Source: Blattamonas nauphoetae
Taxonomy: Eukaryota > Preaxostyla > Oxymonadida
DNA length: 64,000 nt
NCBI GenBank assembly: GCA_033064195.1
Contig: JARBJD010000029.1
Coordinates: forward strand, 124,001-188,000
Direction of reading: 5' to 3'
The position numbers and the translations under genes are program-made. How positions within the stretch are numbered: position 1 is the first letter of the stretch; each line of letters starts with the position of its first letter. The notes beneath the pieces are model-generated. The model made no database searches. It was not told where the DNA came from and saw nothing but the letters and a program-made list of their open reading frames with translations. Of the stretch, positions 42,801 to 53,760 are shown one piece after another.

Positions 42801-45800
42801 GAAACATTTCAAGAAAGTTCTGGAGACATTTGAGAGTGATGTCGAGATAAAATCGACATACAGTTTGTTTCGCTTTTTCCTCGTCAATATTGGTATGTAC
42901 TGGTGGTTCGTCGACAAGCATGGTATTAAGGAGTGATAAAGAGATGGGAAGATGCAAGATGTCGAAAAAACACCAGAGGGACGAGTCTGGTCATTTAATT
43001 TTTTAACTTTTGGGCTTGATCAGAAATGAGGGTTCGGCTCGCTATTTTCTGCCTATTTTCTCCACTTTTCTGATTTATCAGATACAATATGTGATAATGG
43101 TTTGGCTTTTTGTATTTAATTGTGTGTCATTCTTCCTTCAATGTCCGACAAACTTGTGTGATTCTCATTGAAATGTTGCATGCGTTTATTCAAGGTCGCA
43201 ACGTTAAGAATCTCAAGAAAAAGTGCACTGTCAACAGAAACCGTGCTCATCTAAACCTTGAAGGTATGAGTTGAGACATTTTCATTTTATTCACCCAGAT
43301 TTCTGTTGATCACACATTCAGGTTACTCCTAAACTATCAGACTGCTTTGATATGTCAAATCGACGAGAGCTCCTATTTCATACTGTTCGCTTGATGAGAT
43401 GTACATGGTTTACAATGTTCTTTTTCTTCTCATGGGAAAATATTCAGCACTTTTCTGTGAGTTGGCTGATCAATCATGTGAGTGGAAGGTTTTCTGATCA
43501 AATGGCCAGATAGATGTATTGAACCATTTTCTCTCACATGGTTCTCTGTTTTTCGTGATATCTTTTCGTCAACCGCAAAAATTAGCGCACACTGGTTGAA
43601 CAACCTCATTCTACTGAAGGTCCTCTCAAATCTAATCCTCCTTTGAACTATCACACCAACGCGATCATGACTTATTTTCAAAACGATACATGTTCCCTGA
43701 TTACTTCGAGTGAACACAAACAGAACGATCCAACTGGTCAAAGCAAAGACCGTCTGCTGTCTTTGAGCACTTCGACAGTCGACAACAACTCCGACAGAAT
43801 GTGAGTTCCGTTGGCATAGTCATCCAAAAACGACGATCCTTCGACGGTACGCAGCACAAGCTCAAACACAGAAAGAGAGAGAAGAGAGATGTTCAACTCA
43901 ATACTCCTGAAATCGACTACTCGTCGCATAAACATCAGCGCAGCAGTGCGTACGACTGGTAAGAACGATCCAAACGAGATGCAAAGGAGTGGGAGCACCA
44001 ACTCACTTCCAAGCAGAGCTAAAAGATCCTCTGCGAAATGAAATGAGAAGGGAGAGAGTGAGAGGATAGCCAAGCAGACCTTGTGATAATAAAGAGCGAC
44101 AGATGGCGAGGATAATGAGCGGATGTTTACTCCTGTTGGAGACGCAATCCACCAAAGTGTCCAGTGGATGACTGTCCAGGCTACAGTTCTTCCAGATGAG
44201 AGGAGCAATGAGCTGACACACGGGATTGGAGAACGTCGCAGGCAGAGCGAAAGTTGTGAGAAGGAAAGCGTGCATGTCCAAAGTGATTGGATTGTCACGA
44301 TCAAAGTTTTCAAGCTGCTGATCAAAGCTTCTTCGAGACAGGAACAGAACAAGTTCTCGCCATTCGTCAAAAGTGAACAAATGAGTAATCTGCTCTTCCA
44401 TTGTCCCAATCTTGAGTGAGTAACCATTTCTGAGCCATCCTGTGATGGCTTTTAGTGGAGGGAGACATTCGTACACGTATCGTTCAGTATTTGTCATCAG
44501 ACACTGAACATAGTTGACGAAAAAAAAGTCTACTATACTCACTCTCTCCTGGGAAGGTGACGTAGTGAAGACCTCGCATGAGAAACGGATGGATCCGTTT
44601 TGGTGAGATCAGCTGCGTTGGGTGAGCGATGAGAGCGAGAAGAAGAGGGAGAAGTGAAGGGCGACCGAGCATGTGGTGTCTGGCGAGCCTCTCAATCATC
44701 ACATCGATTGGGAAATTGGAAAGAATCGGGTGGTGAGGATCTTGGAGAGCCAGAACAAAGATACTTGAGGAAGGTCAGTTCGATGGAAGACGGCCGCTGA
44801 AAGGATGGCGTGAAACTGTTGAAATCGAAGAGGCGGTGGCATCAGATCGTCTCCGATAAGCTTGAAGTAAGATGGTTGAGCATTCATCATGTTCAGAATT
44901 GGAAGGTTTTTACGAGTGAGCTCCTTCAAGTATGCTCGAAAAGGTGAATCTGCTGTGAGCAGAGAATCGAGCTGCGGTGAGAAAGGTGTCTGATTGTCCG
45001 ATTTGTGTGATTTAGCTGCCAGAAGCTCTTTATTGATTCGTCGTGAAACGAACTCGGAATCTTTCAATAACTTGAGGATATATTGAGATTGACCTGGTGG
45101 CATGTAGGGAGCAAATACAACCTTCATCTTGTCTAAGGAGGGGGGGAACTCACTTGTCGGAGAATTCAAGAATGATTTCTCGTCGAAGACAAAGCGAAGG
45201 AAAGTCACGGCCTCAGAGGGCATTTCTGTGGCTGAGGTGTTAATCGCTCTGAGGGTGTGTTTCAGTAGAAGTGATTTGTGAGGAGGCGAAGAGACGAGCT
45301 CCGAAATTAGTCTGAGGGTGAGAGAACGTATTTGGGGATGCTGGGAATCGAGAAGGTGTGCGAGGTGGGTGAAGAGAGTCTCGCTGAGGGGGATGCTTTG
45401 GAAGGAGTTGGTCTGCTCGATAGTGAAGACCACGTTTGATAAAGTTGTCAGATTATCCTCATCTGGTTGACTGGAAAGGAGAGACAATGAAATAGAAAAA
45501 GAGTAAACAGGAATATACAGGCTTCTGATTTGATCCCAGTGATCCCAGTCGGATCTGATCCCACCAAATACCTACAATACCATTTCGTTTCTTTCATTTC
45601 AAAAAAGTCTTCTTATATATGATATTTGAATGGAAAAAAAAGTAAAAAGGAAAATGGTCACTTCATAGATCATGAAAATGCAAACTTTGGGTGCTGCTGT
45701 TTCAGTTTGTTCTACAACAATAATTATAAAAACAAGTCGATAATGCGTTATTATGTCTTCTTTGATGGTTTTTTCTCACTGACTAAAGTCAATGAAGGGA

Positions 45801-47147
45801 ATACATCGAAAAAAGAAGTGTTGGTGATTGTGATCGTGCGTGTTTTTGGGAAATAAGAGCTGTCTGAAATATTGAAGAGCATTATGTGAAAACAAGAAGT
45901 GAATTGAACATGATTAATGAAGTGATAATGAGAAAATCTCAAAGGAAAAGAGTTGAAATTTGATCTCAGTCCAAATTTAGGCACTGACATCAATTGATCC
46001 CAGTTTTACCTATTTTGATGGGACTACTCAGATGCCTGGGAATATATCTTCAGAGAGCTCATCTGTGATGACGAGAGGTGGGTTGGATGTGGAGAGGGAA
46101 GAGTTTGAAATCAGATTGGGTGGGTGAAGTCTGATATAAGCTCTTCGCTTCGGCTGTCTGTCCGGACGTGGAGCAAGCAACGAGAGTCTGAGATGCAGAA
46201 GTCGAGAACGGTCGACAGGGGCGTTAGTTTCTGGTTCGATGTCGAGATCCAGTGTGCAATCAGTAGCATTATCGGTGTCGAATAGTTGGTCGGAAAGTCG
46301 GAAAAAGATGGATGTCGCTGACAAGAGGTCATCTTTCAGAGTACATCTGAATAAATTGAGATGCGGAGGAAAAACACACGATTGTTGATCGGAGGAACGT
46401 TTGTTGAATGATATGTTGCTCAACGGCACTGTGAGAGATGAAAAAGACTGAAACAAACAAATATGTGCTATGTGAGCAAGATCAAAGAAGATATCCGCTT
46501 CTGATAAAGTCTCATGCGGAACATGAAAAGCATGGAGTGTTCCGATTGCGAAGCACAAGCTGAGATACATCGACATGAAATGCTGCAGAAAGTCACAACA
46601 GTGAGGTAAACATACCACTTTCGGAACAAGATCAGAAGGGTTGAGTCCAAAGTTGTGATCAGAAGAAAGGAGTGGGATCTGTGACGTGAATTCAATCCAT
46701 GGACCTGATTTATTCACCACAATATCTTCAACAAAAGTTTGAAGACAATCTATATTCTGCAGATGGTGCAGAACTGGCCAGATAAAAGACTCGTCAGCGA
46801 AGAAGAATCGACGAGTGATTCGGTCAGCACAAGAATTCACAAGTCTGTCATGAACGTCTTTCTCCAATTCCGCGTAATCTTCAGGTGTCCTTGTAAAGAT
46901 CGTTGGATTCATATTGACTTTTCTCACTGATCTTTGAAACTTGAATCATGGCTTGATCAAACCTGGATATATCAGGATACGCAAATGAACACTCTAATCT
47001 CAAATGGAGGTTTCTGAAAAGATCAACTCGATGAGTCGCACGTGAAATGTGATATGAAAGAACGAAAATACAACGATCTTCGTTCCCGACACAAGTAAGA
47101 TTCCTCTGTTCTTCAACAAGAGGCAGAGACCATGTCAGACAATACAA
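39819..47147 (-). CDS. Gene 3: large HEAT/ARM-like helical-repeat protein, intron-containing
   Basis: A chain of minus-strand open frames shares one style: Leu/Ser/His-rich amphipathic helices typical of alpha-solenoid proteins. The frames are 47147-46881, 46927-46028, 45487-44699, 44702-44543, 44503-44007, 43955-43738, 42957-42727, 41708-41590, 41480-40689, 40804-40145 and 40250-39819. At least two joins are clean GT-AG introns (44542-44504, 39 nt; 44006-43956, 51 nt, both with GTGAGT donors), and another is likely at about 46920-46880. The C-terminal end is Glu/Lys/Arg-rich with Trp residues. Two joins (near 44760 and 40245) look like one-base shifts, and a MITE sits inside, so the gene may be a pseudogene. 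Function unknown; probably a protein-interaction scaffold. Confidence 0.6.
41711..42724. mobile_element. 1.01-kb Tc1/mariner-like MITE (copy 2) flanked by TA
   Basis: The ends read TAGGGGGTGTACTAATTATG inward, about 35 bp with few mismatches. TA lies on both sides (41709-41710, 42725-42726). The GGGGGTGTACTAATTATGTC type of end is common in Tc1/mariner elements. No transposase is encoded. It splits a coding stretch of gene 3. Confidence 0.75.
42960..43737. other. Gap between gene 3 coding blocks, nothing recognised
   Basis: About 780 bp of AT-rich sequence with a weak minus-strand open frame (43741-43430) unlike the flanking helical protein. It could be a large intron or a decayed insertion; CTGGTCA motifs occur near both edges, but no convincing terminal repeats or splice pair could be fixed. 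Confidence 0.3.
43956..44006 (-). other. 51-nt spliceosomal intron in gene 3
   Basis: Minus strand runs from GTGAGTTGG to CTTACCAG, joining two helical coding blocks (…Ser-Ala-Trp-Lys / Val-Arg-Thr-Ala-Ala…). Confidence 0.7.
44504..44542 (-). other. 39-nt spliceosomal intron in gene 3
   Basis: On the minus strand the sequence runs from GTGAGTATAG to TATGTTCAG. The coding phase before it (Pro-Gly-Glu) and after it (Cys-Leu-Met-Thr-Asn) joins cleanly. Confidence 0.75.
45488..46027. other. Intron or insertion with GATCCCA motifs inside gene 3
   Basis: About 540 bp between two coding blocks. GATCCCAG-type motifs occur in both orientations near 45533-45575 and 45985-46015. A plausible acceptor TTTCCAG stands just before the downstream block (minus strand, near 45472). 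It may be an intron enlarged by a small repeat element. No protein is encoded. Confidence 0.35.
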
Positions 47148-47538
47148 GTCGATGGGTTGCCGACAAGGGGTGGGAAATGAATGACAAATGAAAAGGGTGT
47201 GAAAAGAATTATGACGCGGCTGTGGTCGATTTGGACTCGATTAGAGGTGAAGGAAATTGGCGAAGAGACCAGATTTTGTGAACGCCAATCAATTTCGTTC
47301 GATCGGACGCACATTCAGTGATAATTGAGTCTGATGTTTCGATGCAGTGATGAATGAAGAGAGAGAATGAAAAAAACGTGTTGTGGTAGCTTTGGGGCTG
47401 AAACAGTGTGGAATGAAGAGAGTGAAACGAAGAACATGGCGATGTGGTGTGACGGCGTGTGGTGGATATAGTGAACTGCAGATTGTGCAGAAGAGATGTG
47501 GTGTGCGAGAGAAGATGTCGAACAATGGAAACTGTCTG
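47148..47538. other. Short intergenic region between gene 3 start and gene 4 end
   Basis: About 390 bp. Both neighbours are on the minus strand, so it should hold the 3' flank of receptor gene 4 and the promoter of gene 3. The open frames here reflect base bias; I cannot point to a defined promoter element. Confidence 0.4.
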
Positions 47539-47883
47539 TCAGAATTTGGCGAATGCATCCTTCATCTCCGGTTTAGGCAGCGGATTGGGATTTGATTCAA
47601 GTCTGGAAAGAATCACAGAAAGTTTTGGGCGTTCGTCAGGATCAATACGCAGACATTCCACTATCAGATCTCGCATCGACGAGTCTGTGATCTTTTGAAG
47701 CGGAAGGGAAATACCCGCTGCCAGTTGCCGATGTGCATTCACCGCGTCAATCTCCCCGAACGGGACAAGACCTGTCTCAATCTCCCATAGGATCAGGCCG
47801 AGCCGAAAAACCGAGACTTTCGCTTTGTCCACTTCGTCACTGATCTCGTCCTCTTTCTCGCCCTGCTCAGGCGCTCGCCAACG
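47539..47883 (-). CDS. Receptor gene 4, C-terminal part of the pseudokinase
   Basis: Minus strand: Arg-Trp-Arg-Ala-Pro-Glu-Gln (APE motif), an acidic loop, the Gly-Leu-Ile-Leu-Trp-Glu-Ile-Glu helix, Pro-Phe-Gly-Glu-Ile-Asp-Ala, and Ile-Asp-Pro-Asp-Glu-Arg-Pro before the stop. It is closely related to 21801-22490. It is split from the rest of the gene by DIRS copy 1. The codon before the element (Ile at 52649-52647) and the first codon after it (Arg at 47883) are in phase, giving a Lys-Asp-Gly-x(4)-Arg-Trp-Arg order like that of the other pseudokinase. Confidence 0.8.
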   Translation of the reverse strand, partial: RWRAPEQGEKEDEISDEVDKAKVSVFRLGLILWEIETGLVPFGEIDAVNAHRQLAAGISLPLQKITDSSMRDLIVECLRIDPDERPKLSVILSRLESNPNPLPKPEMKDAFAKF

Positions 47884-47977
47884 GCACCGCCCTTCTAGTA
47901 GGTGCTGTTCAAACCTCGGTCCCTCTGATAATGAGAAGTGGTCGTGAGTAATGGGTTGGTCACGAAGATCAAAATAA

Positions 47978-49169
47978 TGACGACACATTCAGAAACTTCA
48001 GCTGCAGCAGACACTGCCCCTTCCGACCAAATACCACCTGATGTCATCAGACAGATTATTAGTGGTATTAGAACCGCAGACCCAGCGTTTTTCGACGCGC
48101 TATCGTTAAAGCAATCTCACACGGCTCAGGCCACAACGCCGGAAGTACCACCTTCCCAGCGTCGCGGGACAACTATACCTCCCACGCGAGCACCTTCTCC
48201 GATTAGAAAACGCAAGCGTTCACGTCCAACGGACCCGGTCGACGATGACAGTTCCGACAGCTCGGAATCATCCAACACATCTTCTGGCGGTTCCATTCCG
48301 TCCAGTCATTACTCTCGTCAGAATGAGCGAGAAAGATCTCTTTATTCGGCCGGACATAGGTCGGAAGGGAAGCAGCACAAAAAAGCACAGATCAAAGGAG
48401 GGGCGACGCAAATCTCGTTCTCTTGGAAGAAAAAACCGCTCATCAAAGATGAAACGGAATCTATTACCACCACATCTGGATCTACAAGACCCCTACATCG
48501 CTCTGTATCAGGACTCAGATTTCAGTCCCATCCATCGAAAGGATCCAGCGACGAGTTTGAAAAAAGAAGCTGAAAAAGAGGCATACGAAGTTCACCACGG
48601 ACTGGGTTAAGAATGTTCTGCCTCCGCAATTGATTGACGAATTAACCCGGGCATCATACAACTCTCGAAGAGATTTGGAAATACAGACTCAGTTTTCGGA
48701 CGATCCTCCAAAACTTAACAGTCCACTAGGAGTTCAGCAGCAGATGCTCAGGATGGCAACACAACACAGCCTTGTTGCAGCAGCTTTAATTGGCGAAGTT
48801 CACACCCAAATTTCAACGTCTGATCCTACCTCCCCCATCCTCTCAAAGATCCTAGACGCGATCCTCATTTCATCGGATGCCGCCTCACGAACATATCACG
48901 CACTATATGTCGACGAGAAGAACTTCATGGACATGATGGACCAGATGAACATTCGACGCCCTCTCTCGAATGATGTGAGTTTACTTCCACGTTCCACTTC
49001 CTCTTATCAACCAACTCAGACAGGTTTCGATCAGACCACTCAAATGATTGGCCCAGCGCCGATGACACATATGCAGTCTGGCGCTGCTTTCTCACCGAGA
49101 GGGGGGCAGGGCCGTACCCCCGTCAAACAATTCGGTCCTCACCGACACTACAACAGGAAAGGCCAGTAG
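47978..49169 (+). pseudogene. Gag-like region of DIRS copy 1
   Basis: Encodes a disordered N-terminal half (Ser/Pro/Arg-rich with an Arg-Lys-Arg-Lys-Arg run) and a helical second half that shares Gln/Thr/His-rich stretches with the corresponding part of copy 2. No zinc knuckle is seen. Position and composition fit the structural (gag-like) protein of DIRS elements. Confidence 0.6.
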
Positions 49170-49318
49170 AGTCGGAATTAAAGCAGGAGGATGTCAAGAT
49201 AACAGGGAGACTCCTGGACAGAATCTCACTGTGGGCAGATATTGGTGGGAAGGATATTATTCAAGCGGGAGCTCTTTGGGAGTGGAAGGAGGCCGACTCA
49301 CCGGACAGACTGCGCCTA

Positions 49319-50821
49319 TTGGGAAGAGCACCACCGTTCAGAGGGAAAACGGAGGAGATGGAAGCTTACAATCAACTTCTTCAAGAGGAACTTCGAATGG
49401 GTGCAGTGGAGGAAATACAGCCGGAGACAGCGGAACTGATTCTCCCCACATTCCTCGTCGCAAAGAAGGGAGGGAAATACAGAAAGGTGATAGATGCATC
49501 TCACCTAAACAGAGAGATCAAAACGACTCACTTCAAAATGGAAAACATTCAAACCGCCTTTCCTCTAATCAACACTCACTCCTGGCTAACAACCATCGAC
49601 ATACAGTCTGCGTATCTGCACATCCATCTCTCGCCACCATTACGCAAGTTCCTCTGCTTTCAATTTCAACACAAGACGTACCAGTTCAAAGCACTGCCTT
49701 TCGGATTGGCAACCGCACCCCGAACGTTCTCGAAGACGATGAAGATCGCTGTGAAGGCATTGAGGGAGGAGTTGAAGATCTCAATAGTCTTTTATCTGGA
49801 CGACTTACTCCTGATAGCGGACTCAGAGGACGAGGCGAGAAGCAAGACAGTTCAGGCGGTTCAGAGACTCCGCCAGCTGGGTTTCGTGATAGCGGAGGAC
49901 AAATGTCTCCTCCGTCCCAGCCAGGAGGCGGAGTTCCTCGGCTGGTTACTCAACTCGAAGGACCAGACTGTCAAAGTGACGGATTGCAGACGAAAGAAGC
50001 TCCTGTCGTTACTCAAATCCCAGACTCTCTCCTGCCAACAGAGGGCAATGATCTCATTGAAACACCTCTCCAACTTAATCGGCTCACTCAGTTTTCTGCG
50101 TATTTCAATTCCAGAAGCAAGTCTATATCTCCGAAGGCATCAAACGCTCCTGTCATCAACCGTCCACAAGTTTGGATGGAACGGCAAGGTTCGCCTCACT
50201 CCCCAACTCCTGGGGGAATTACAGTTTTGGAAGAAGCGCCTGACAAACAACTCTCCGTTCTCCTTCCAACCGACAGTGAGCCAAGCCTCAATCACCACGG
50301 ACGCCAGTCCGACAGGCTGGGGAGCGACACTCCAGTTAACTGGTTCGACTGTTTATTTCCACGGGTTCTGGAACATACAGGAGCGCTCGCACACGAGCAA
50401 TTGGAAAGAGACTGCAGCGGTGGGTCGGAGCGTTCGAGCAGCTGCGAAGCATTTGAGACGAGCTCGAGTCTCCTCACTCTCGATTCTATCGGACAATACA
50501 GCCGCTGTCTACAACCTGCGGAGACAACGCGCAGGTCTTCCTCTCCTCGAAATAACCAGGAGTGTCTTCAAGACGTTCAAACGGCTCGGCCTTCACCTCC
50601 AGTCGATCAACCACATCCCGGGCAAAGCCAACTCAGTCTCGGATGCGCTCTCACGACTCCCCCCGCACAGCGAATATCATCTCCTGCCACAAGCTCTTCA
50701 ACTGGTCAAGGACAAATGGAACTTCGATCCCGGATGGATCTTTTCGCGAGCGTCAAGAACAAACAATGCGCAATGTATTTCTCTCTCTCAGGGGCGAAAG
50801 AAGAAGCTGGAGGAGGGGTAA
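49319..50821 (+). CDS. Reverse transcriptase and RNase H of DIRS copy 1
   Basis: 500 codons. The reverse transcriptase palm carries Tyr-Leu-Asp-Asp at residues 159-162, with the preceding Leu-Pro-Phe-Gly-Leu-Ala-Thr-Ala-Pro motif at about 126-134. An RNase H domain follows with Thr-Thr-Asp-Ala-Ser at about 326-330 and Ser-Asp-Asn-Thr-Ala near 400, ending in a Gly-Lys-Ala-Asn-Ser-Val-Ser-Asp-Ala-Leu-Ser-Arg stretch typical of DIRS and Ty3-like RNase H. Part of a fossil or young retroelement. Confidence 0.9.
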   Translation: MGRAPPFRGKTEEMEAYNQLLQEELRMGAVEEIQPETAELILPTFLVAKKGGKYRKVIDASHLNREIKTTHFKMENIQTAFPLINTHSWLTTIDIQSAYLHIHLSPPLRKFLCFQFQHKTYQFKALPFGLATAPRTFSKTMKIAVKALREELKISIVFYLDDLLLIADSEDEARSKTVQAVQRLRQLGFVIAEDKCLLRPSQEAEFLGWLLNSKDQTVKVTDCRRKKLLSLLKSQTLSCQQRAMISLKHLSNLIGSLSFLRISIPEASLYLRRHQTLLSSTVHKFGWNGKVRLTPQLLGELQFWKKRLTNNSPFSFQPTVSQASITTDASPTGWGATLQLTGSTVYFHGFWNIQERSHTSNWKETAAVGRSVRAAAKHLRRARVSSLSILSDNTAAVYNLRRQRAGLPLLEITRSVFKTFKRLGLHLQSINHIPGKANSVSDALSRLPPHSEYHLLPQALQLVKDKWNFDPGWIFSRASRTNNAQCISLSQGRKKKLEEG

Positions 50822-50944
50822 TGGACCAAGATTGGTCCGAGATGACAATGAATCTCCTGATCCACCCCCAATTTTGATGATCTCGAAAGTAGTGAGGAAG
50901 CTCATGATACAGAGACCGAAGAGAGCTCTCCTAATTACTCCGGC

Positions 50945-52171
50945 GTGGAGAGCCCAACCGTGGTCCACTCTTCTGTCACAACTCGATTGCAAGCAGATGT
51001 TGTTGGGAGAGTACAGTCAACTGACAGCCCTCGACAATCCTCTCGAGGACTTGAAGCTACCACCAGGCTCGATTCTGGCGTCTCTCATAGAATGACACTC
51101 TCCCCACCCCGAACCTTCTTCCGCTCTCTGTGTGCCCTTCGCAACTACGGCGAGAAACTGATACGGCTGGAGGAGACAAGATATAAGTCGGAGGCGAAGT
51201 GGAGGCGCGCATGGAAACTATTCGAAGAGTATTGTTTGGATAATCACCTCTCCCCAGAAGATCTCGTCAAGAAGGGCGGGGAGATCCAGAAGATACTGGC
51301 AGAGTTCGCCATCCACCTCCAGGACAAATTCAATGAGTCTCCCTCTATTCCTCGCCAAATACTCGCGCACGTCAAGTCAAGTCTTCAGCTTTTCCACACC
51401 GAACTTGCCTTAGACAAGACAGCCCTTCTCTCTATTCAGAAGCTGATCGCAAAGCAGAATCCACAGAAGACGACGCCAATGTATACGAGCATGTGGAACG
51501 TCAATATGATACTGAGGTGGGCACAAACGACCTTCGAGGAAGCCAAGTCCAATCCAGACCTCCAACAGACAAGGGCAATTGTTCTCATCCTGACTTATTC
51601 CTGCTGTCGCCGCGAGGAACTGGTGCATCTCAAGTGGAAGAGAATCGAATGGCCTCGTCCCTCAATGGACGAGGGGGTCAATCGCGTGGTGATCTCGGTC
51701 ATTCAGAAGCAACGCCAGGACGTGTTTCATCAGAAGTTCATTGAGGACGAAGGCGCTCCGGACTATTCTCCCTATGTCGCTCTCCAGGCCCACCTCCACA
51801 ATGTCCAGGCCGTCACTGACCAACTTTCGTCTCTTCCGCATGCGGACCTCTCACACACATGGGTCGACTTCTCCACCGGCAAGCCACTCAACCAACAGCG
51901 GATCACAGACAGGATCAAGAGGGTCTTCAGGGAGGCAGGCATACCTGAGACGTTCGGGCCCTACTCCATTAAACACGCTGCCATTTCATACCTCCGCCTC
52001 GTGAGACGAGTCAACCTCCGGACTCTCAACGCACACGTCGGATGGAGTCCCGGCTCAACAGTCGCCGATGAATACTATGCCCGTCCCATCCTATTCGGCG
52101 TCGGCTACCCTGTCCTTTCATCGTCTTGGTGGCAGCCCTTAAACGGGAGTCACGGTCTCTCAGACGACTAA
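50945..52171 (+). CDS. Tyrosine recombinase of DIRS copy 1
   Basis: 408 codons. The C-terminal catalytic domain shows the Arg near residue 222 (Cys-Arg-Arg-Glu-Glu-Leu), His-x(6)-Arg at 344-351, a His at 364 in His-Val-Gly-Trp-Ser, and a Tyr pair at 378-379, in the order of the Arg-His-Arg-His-Tyr set. The domain replaces the integrase of LTR elements and explains insertion without target duplication. Confidence 0.85.
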   Translation: MESPTVVHSSVTTRLQADVVGRVQSTDSPRQSSRGLEATTRLDSGVSHRMTLSPPRTFFRSLCALRNYGEKLIRLEETRYKSEAKWRRAWKLFEEYCLDNHLSPEDLVKKGGEIQKILAEFAIHLQDKFNESPSIPRQILAHVKSSLQLFHTELALDKTALLSIQKLIAKQNPQKTTPMYTSMWNVNMILRWAQTTFEEAKSNPDLQQTRAIVLILTYSCCRREELVHLKWKRIEWPRPSMDEGVNRVVISVIQKQRQDVFHQKFIEDEGAPDYSPYVALQAHLHNVQAVTDQLSSLPHADLSHTWVDFSTGKPLNQQRITDRIKRVFREAGIPETFGPYSIKHAAISYLRLVRRVNLRTLNAHVGWSPGSTVADEYYARPILFGVGYPVLSSSWWQPLNGSHGLSDD

Positions 52172-52253
52172 GCATCTGATGGTCAGGCTCTAATTATGGA
52201 TGTTCTTCATTTCATTCATTCACCATCTTCCTTTCTTTCTGTTCCTTTCAAGG

Positions 52254-52327
52254 CTCATTATCAGAGGGACCGAGGTTTGAACAGCACCTACTAGAAGGGC
52301 GGTGCTTGTAACAAACCGAGGTACCTC
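52254..52327. repeat. DIRS copy 1 internal complementary region
   Basis: 52254-52305 is the complement of the left end (47884-47935) and 52306-52327 the complement of the right end (52625-52646). Confidence 0.9.
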
Positions 52328-52588
52328 TTGATTGCCTGCTACCACAAGCCGCGAGGGGCAGGGGACTAGTTTCTACTTCCTTTTGGAACACTCTTTTACA
52401 AGACTTGCAACAGTTTTTTGTTCTCCGTTGGAGATTTTCTGTTACAAGCACTAAAACAATTTTTGTTACCTCTTTCGTCGCAAGCGACAGTCCCTTTCAT
52501 CATTGGTTCGCCCTGATGATTGGAAAGAGTAAGGATACCAAGCGTTTCTAATTATTGAAATGTTTCGTCATTATGTTGGCTCTCTATT

Positions 52589-52646
52589 GACCAACCCATT
52601 ACTCACGACCACTTCTCATTATCAGAGGTACCTCGGTTTGTTACAA
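52589..52646 (-). repeat. DIRS copy 1 right inverted terminal repeat
   Basis: Pairs with about 47912-47962 through GACCAACCCATTACTCACGA and neighbouring bases. Confidence 0.9.
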
Positions 52647-53760
52647 AATCTCTTCCACCCCATCTTTTATATGCTGGTTGTTGGGAGGTGATGTGGTGGA
52701 TGACATTGACGCTGCATTTGTCGGATTCTGGTCGAGATGACAATGTTGGGAGTCGATCTTTAAGAAGACTGACGTTGTGGCGTCGAGCATGATCCAATGA
52801 GACGAGATTTTTGCTGCCACATTCAGAAATGTGTGTTGTTCTGCAATTTTCTGCAATCCCATCACAATCTGTCGCTGAATCAGACCCTTCTTCGGACCGA
52901 GATTAGTGTGTTCTTTATGCAGTGTGTTGTATAACGTGTTAGCGTCATTTACGAGTACAGTCCCAAAATCACCATGGCATTTCATCGCTTCGACCTGTGT
53001 CCCCATCTTGTTTCCCTCTTTCGCTGTGACGTTCGCATGTTCGATGGTTGGGGAAGGATGGTGCTGCATCAGCCCAAATCGCCCGTCTTCGTCGCTCTTC
53101 TCTCCGATCACGTTCTCTGTCGAATGCGCCATCGTCGCTTCCACTTCCATCTTCACCACATCCTCCTCAGCCAGTTCTTGCTCGGTGAACGTCTTGTCTG
53201 TGTTTGAAGAGGCGGCTTGTTTCTTTCGACGGCAGATCAAAACGACGACGACGATGAAGAGAACGAGAAGGAGCAAGACTGAACAGACAATCACAGGAAT
53301 CAGCCACGGGAGATTTTTCTGGAAAATTTGTGCCTTCCGATCTTTCAGACTGGGTAGGAAGGTGAACGAGTCGGTGTGTTGGTCTTTTCCATACACAATA
53401 CAAGCTGTCCATTTCTCATTCATCGAGAGGGAGGAGAGATTGGATGATGGGATCGTGAGAGTGATGTTTGTTTCGTTCCACGAGTCAACTGATGAAAAGG
53501 AGAGAGGGATCACAACTGGTTCTTTGTTCACGTTTGATGATTGAGAAGATGACGATGATGATGATGATTGTGACACTTCCAGTTTCAGATCGCACGGAAT
53601 CAATTTCGATCCAACAATCACAACTGAGAATGAGTCCTTCTGTTTCGATTGTGTGCTCTTGCTATTCCTCACGTCAAGCGAAGGAACAAAATGAGGTGAC
53701 TTCAGTTCACTTCCATTCAGAGCAACAGAACATTCTGAAGTTGACGAGATCCAGTGATCA
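52647..53760 (-). CDS. Receptor gene 4, membrane helix and N-terminal half of the pseudokinase
   Basis: Minus strand: the membrane-proximal domain (Trp-Ile-Ser-Ser-Thr-Ser-Glu-Cys, matching gene 1), Leu-Ile-Pro-Cys-Asp-Leu and a Ser run. A ~23-residue hydrophobic helix (about 53347-53275) ends in Cys-Arg-Arg-Lys-Lys. A hydrophilic linker follows, then the pseudokinase N-lobe and hinge with Asn-Thr-Leu-Tyr-Asn-Thr-Leu-His and Ser-Ser-His-Trp-Ile-Met-Leu-Asp-Ala. The catalytic His-Arg-Asp is missing. Neighbours: DIRS copy 2 splits it from its ectodomain, DIRS copy 1 from its C-lobe. Likely a single-pass surface receptor with a signalling or scaffold tail. Confidence 0.85.

Larger units (their letters stand above)
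47884..52646 (+). mobile_element. DIRS-like retroelement copy 1 in the pseudokinase of gene 4
   Basis: About 4.76 kb. Inverted terminal repeats (about 47912-47962 and 52589-52640) and an internal complementary region (52254-52327) that joins the complements of both ends show a DIRS-type tyrosine-recombinase retrotransposon. Order: gag-like region, reverse transcriptase with RNase H, tyrosine recombinase. There is no target duplication and the host frame is unbroken across it, as expected for the family. The ends match the internal region exactly where compared, so it is young; it looks nearly whole, with about two breaks in its coding part. Confidence 0.9.

Noticed and set aside
52254-52327. 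Short complementary repeats that could suggest a CRISPR-like or recombination cassette
   Set aside because: They match the two ends of the DIRS-like element exactly and are its internal complementary region. There are no regular spacers.
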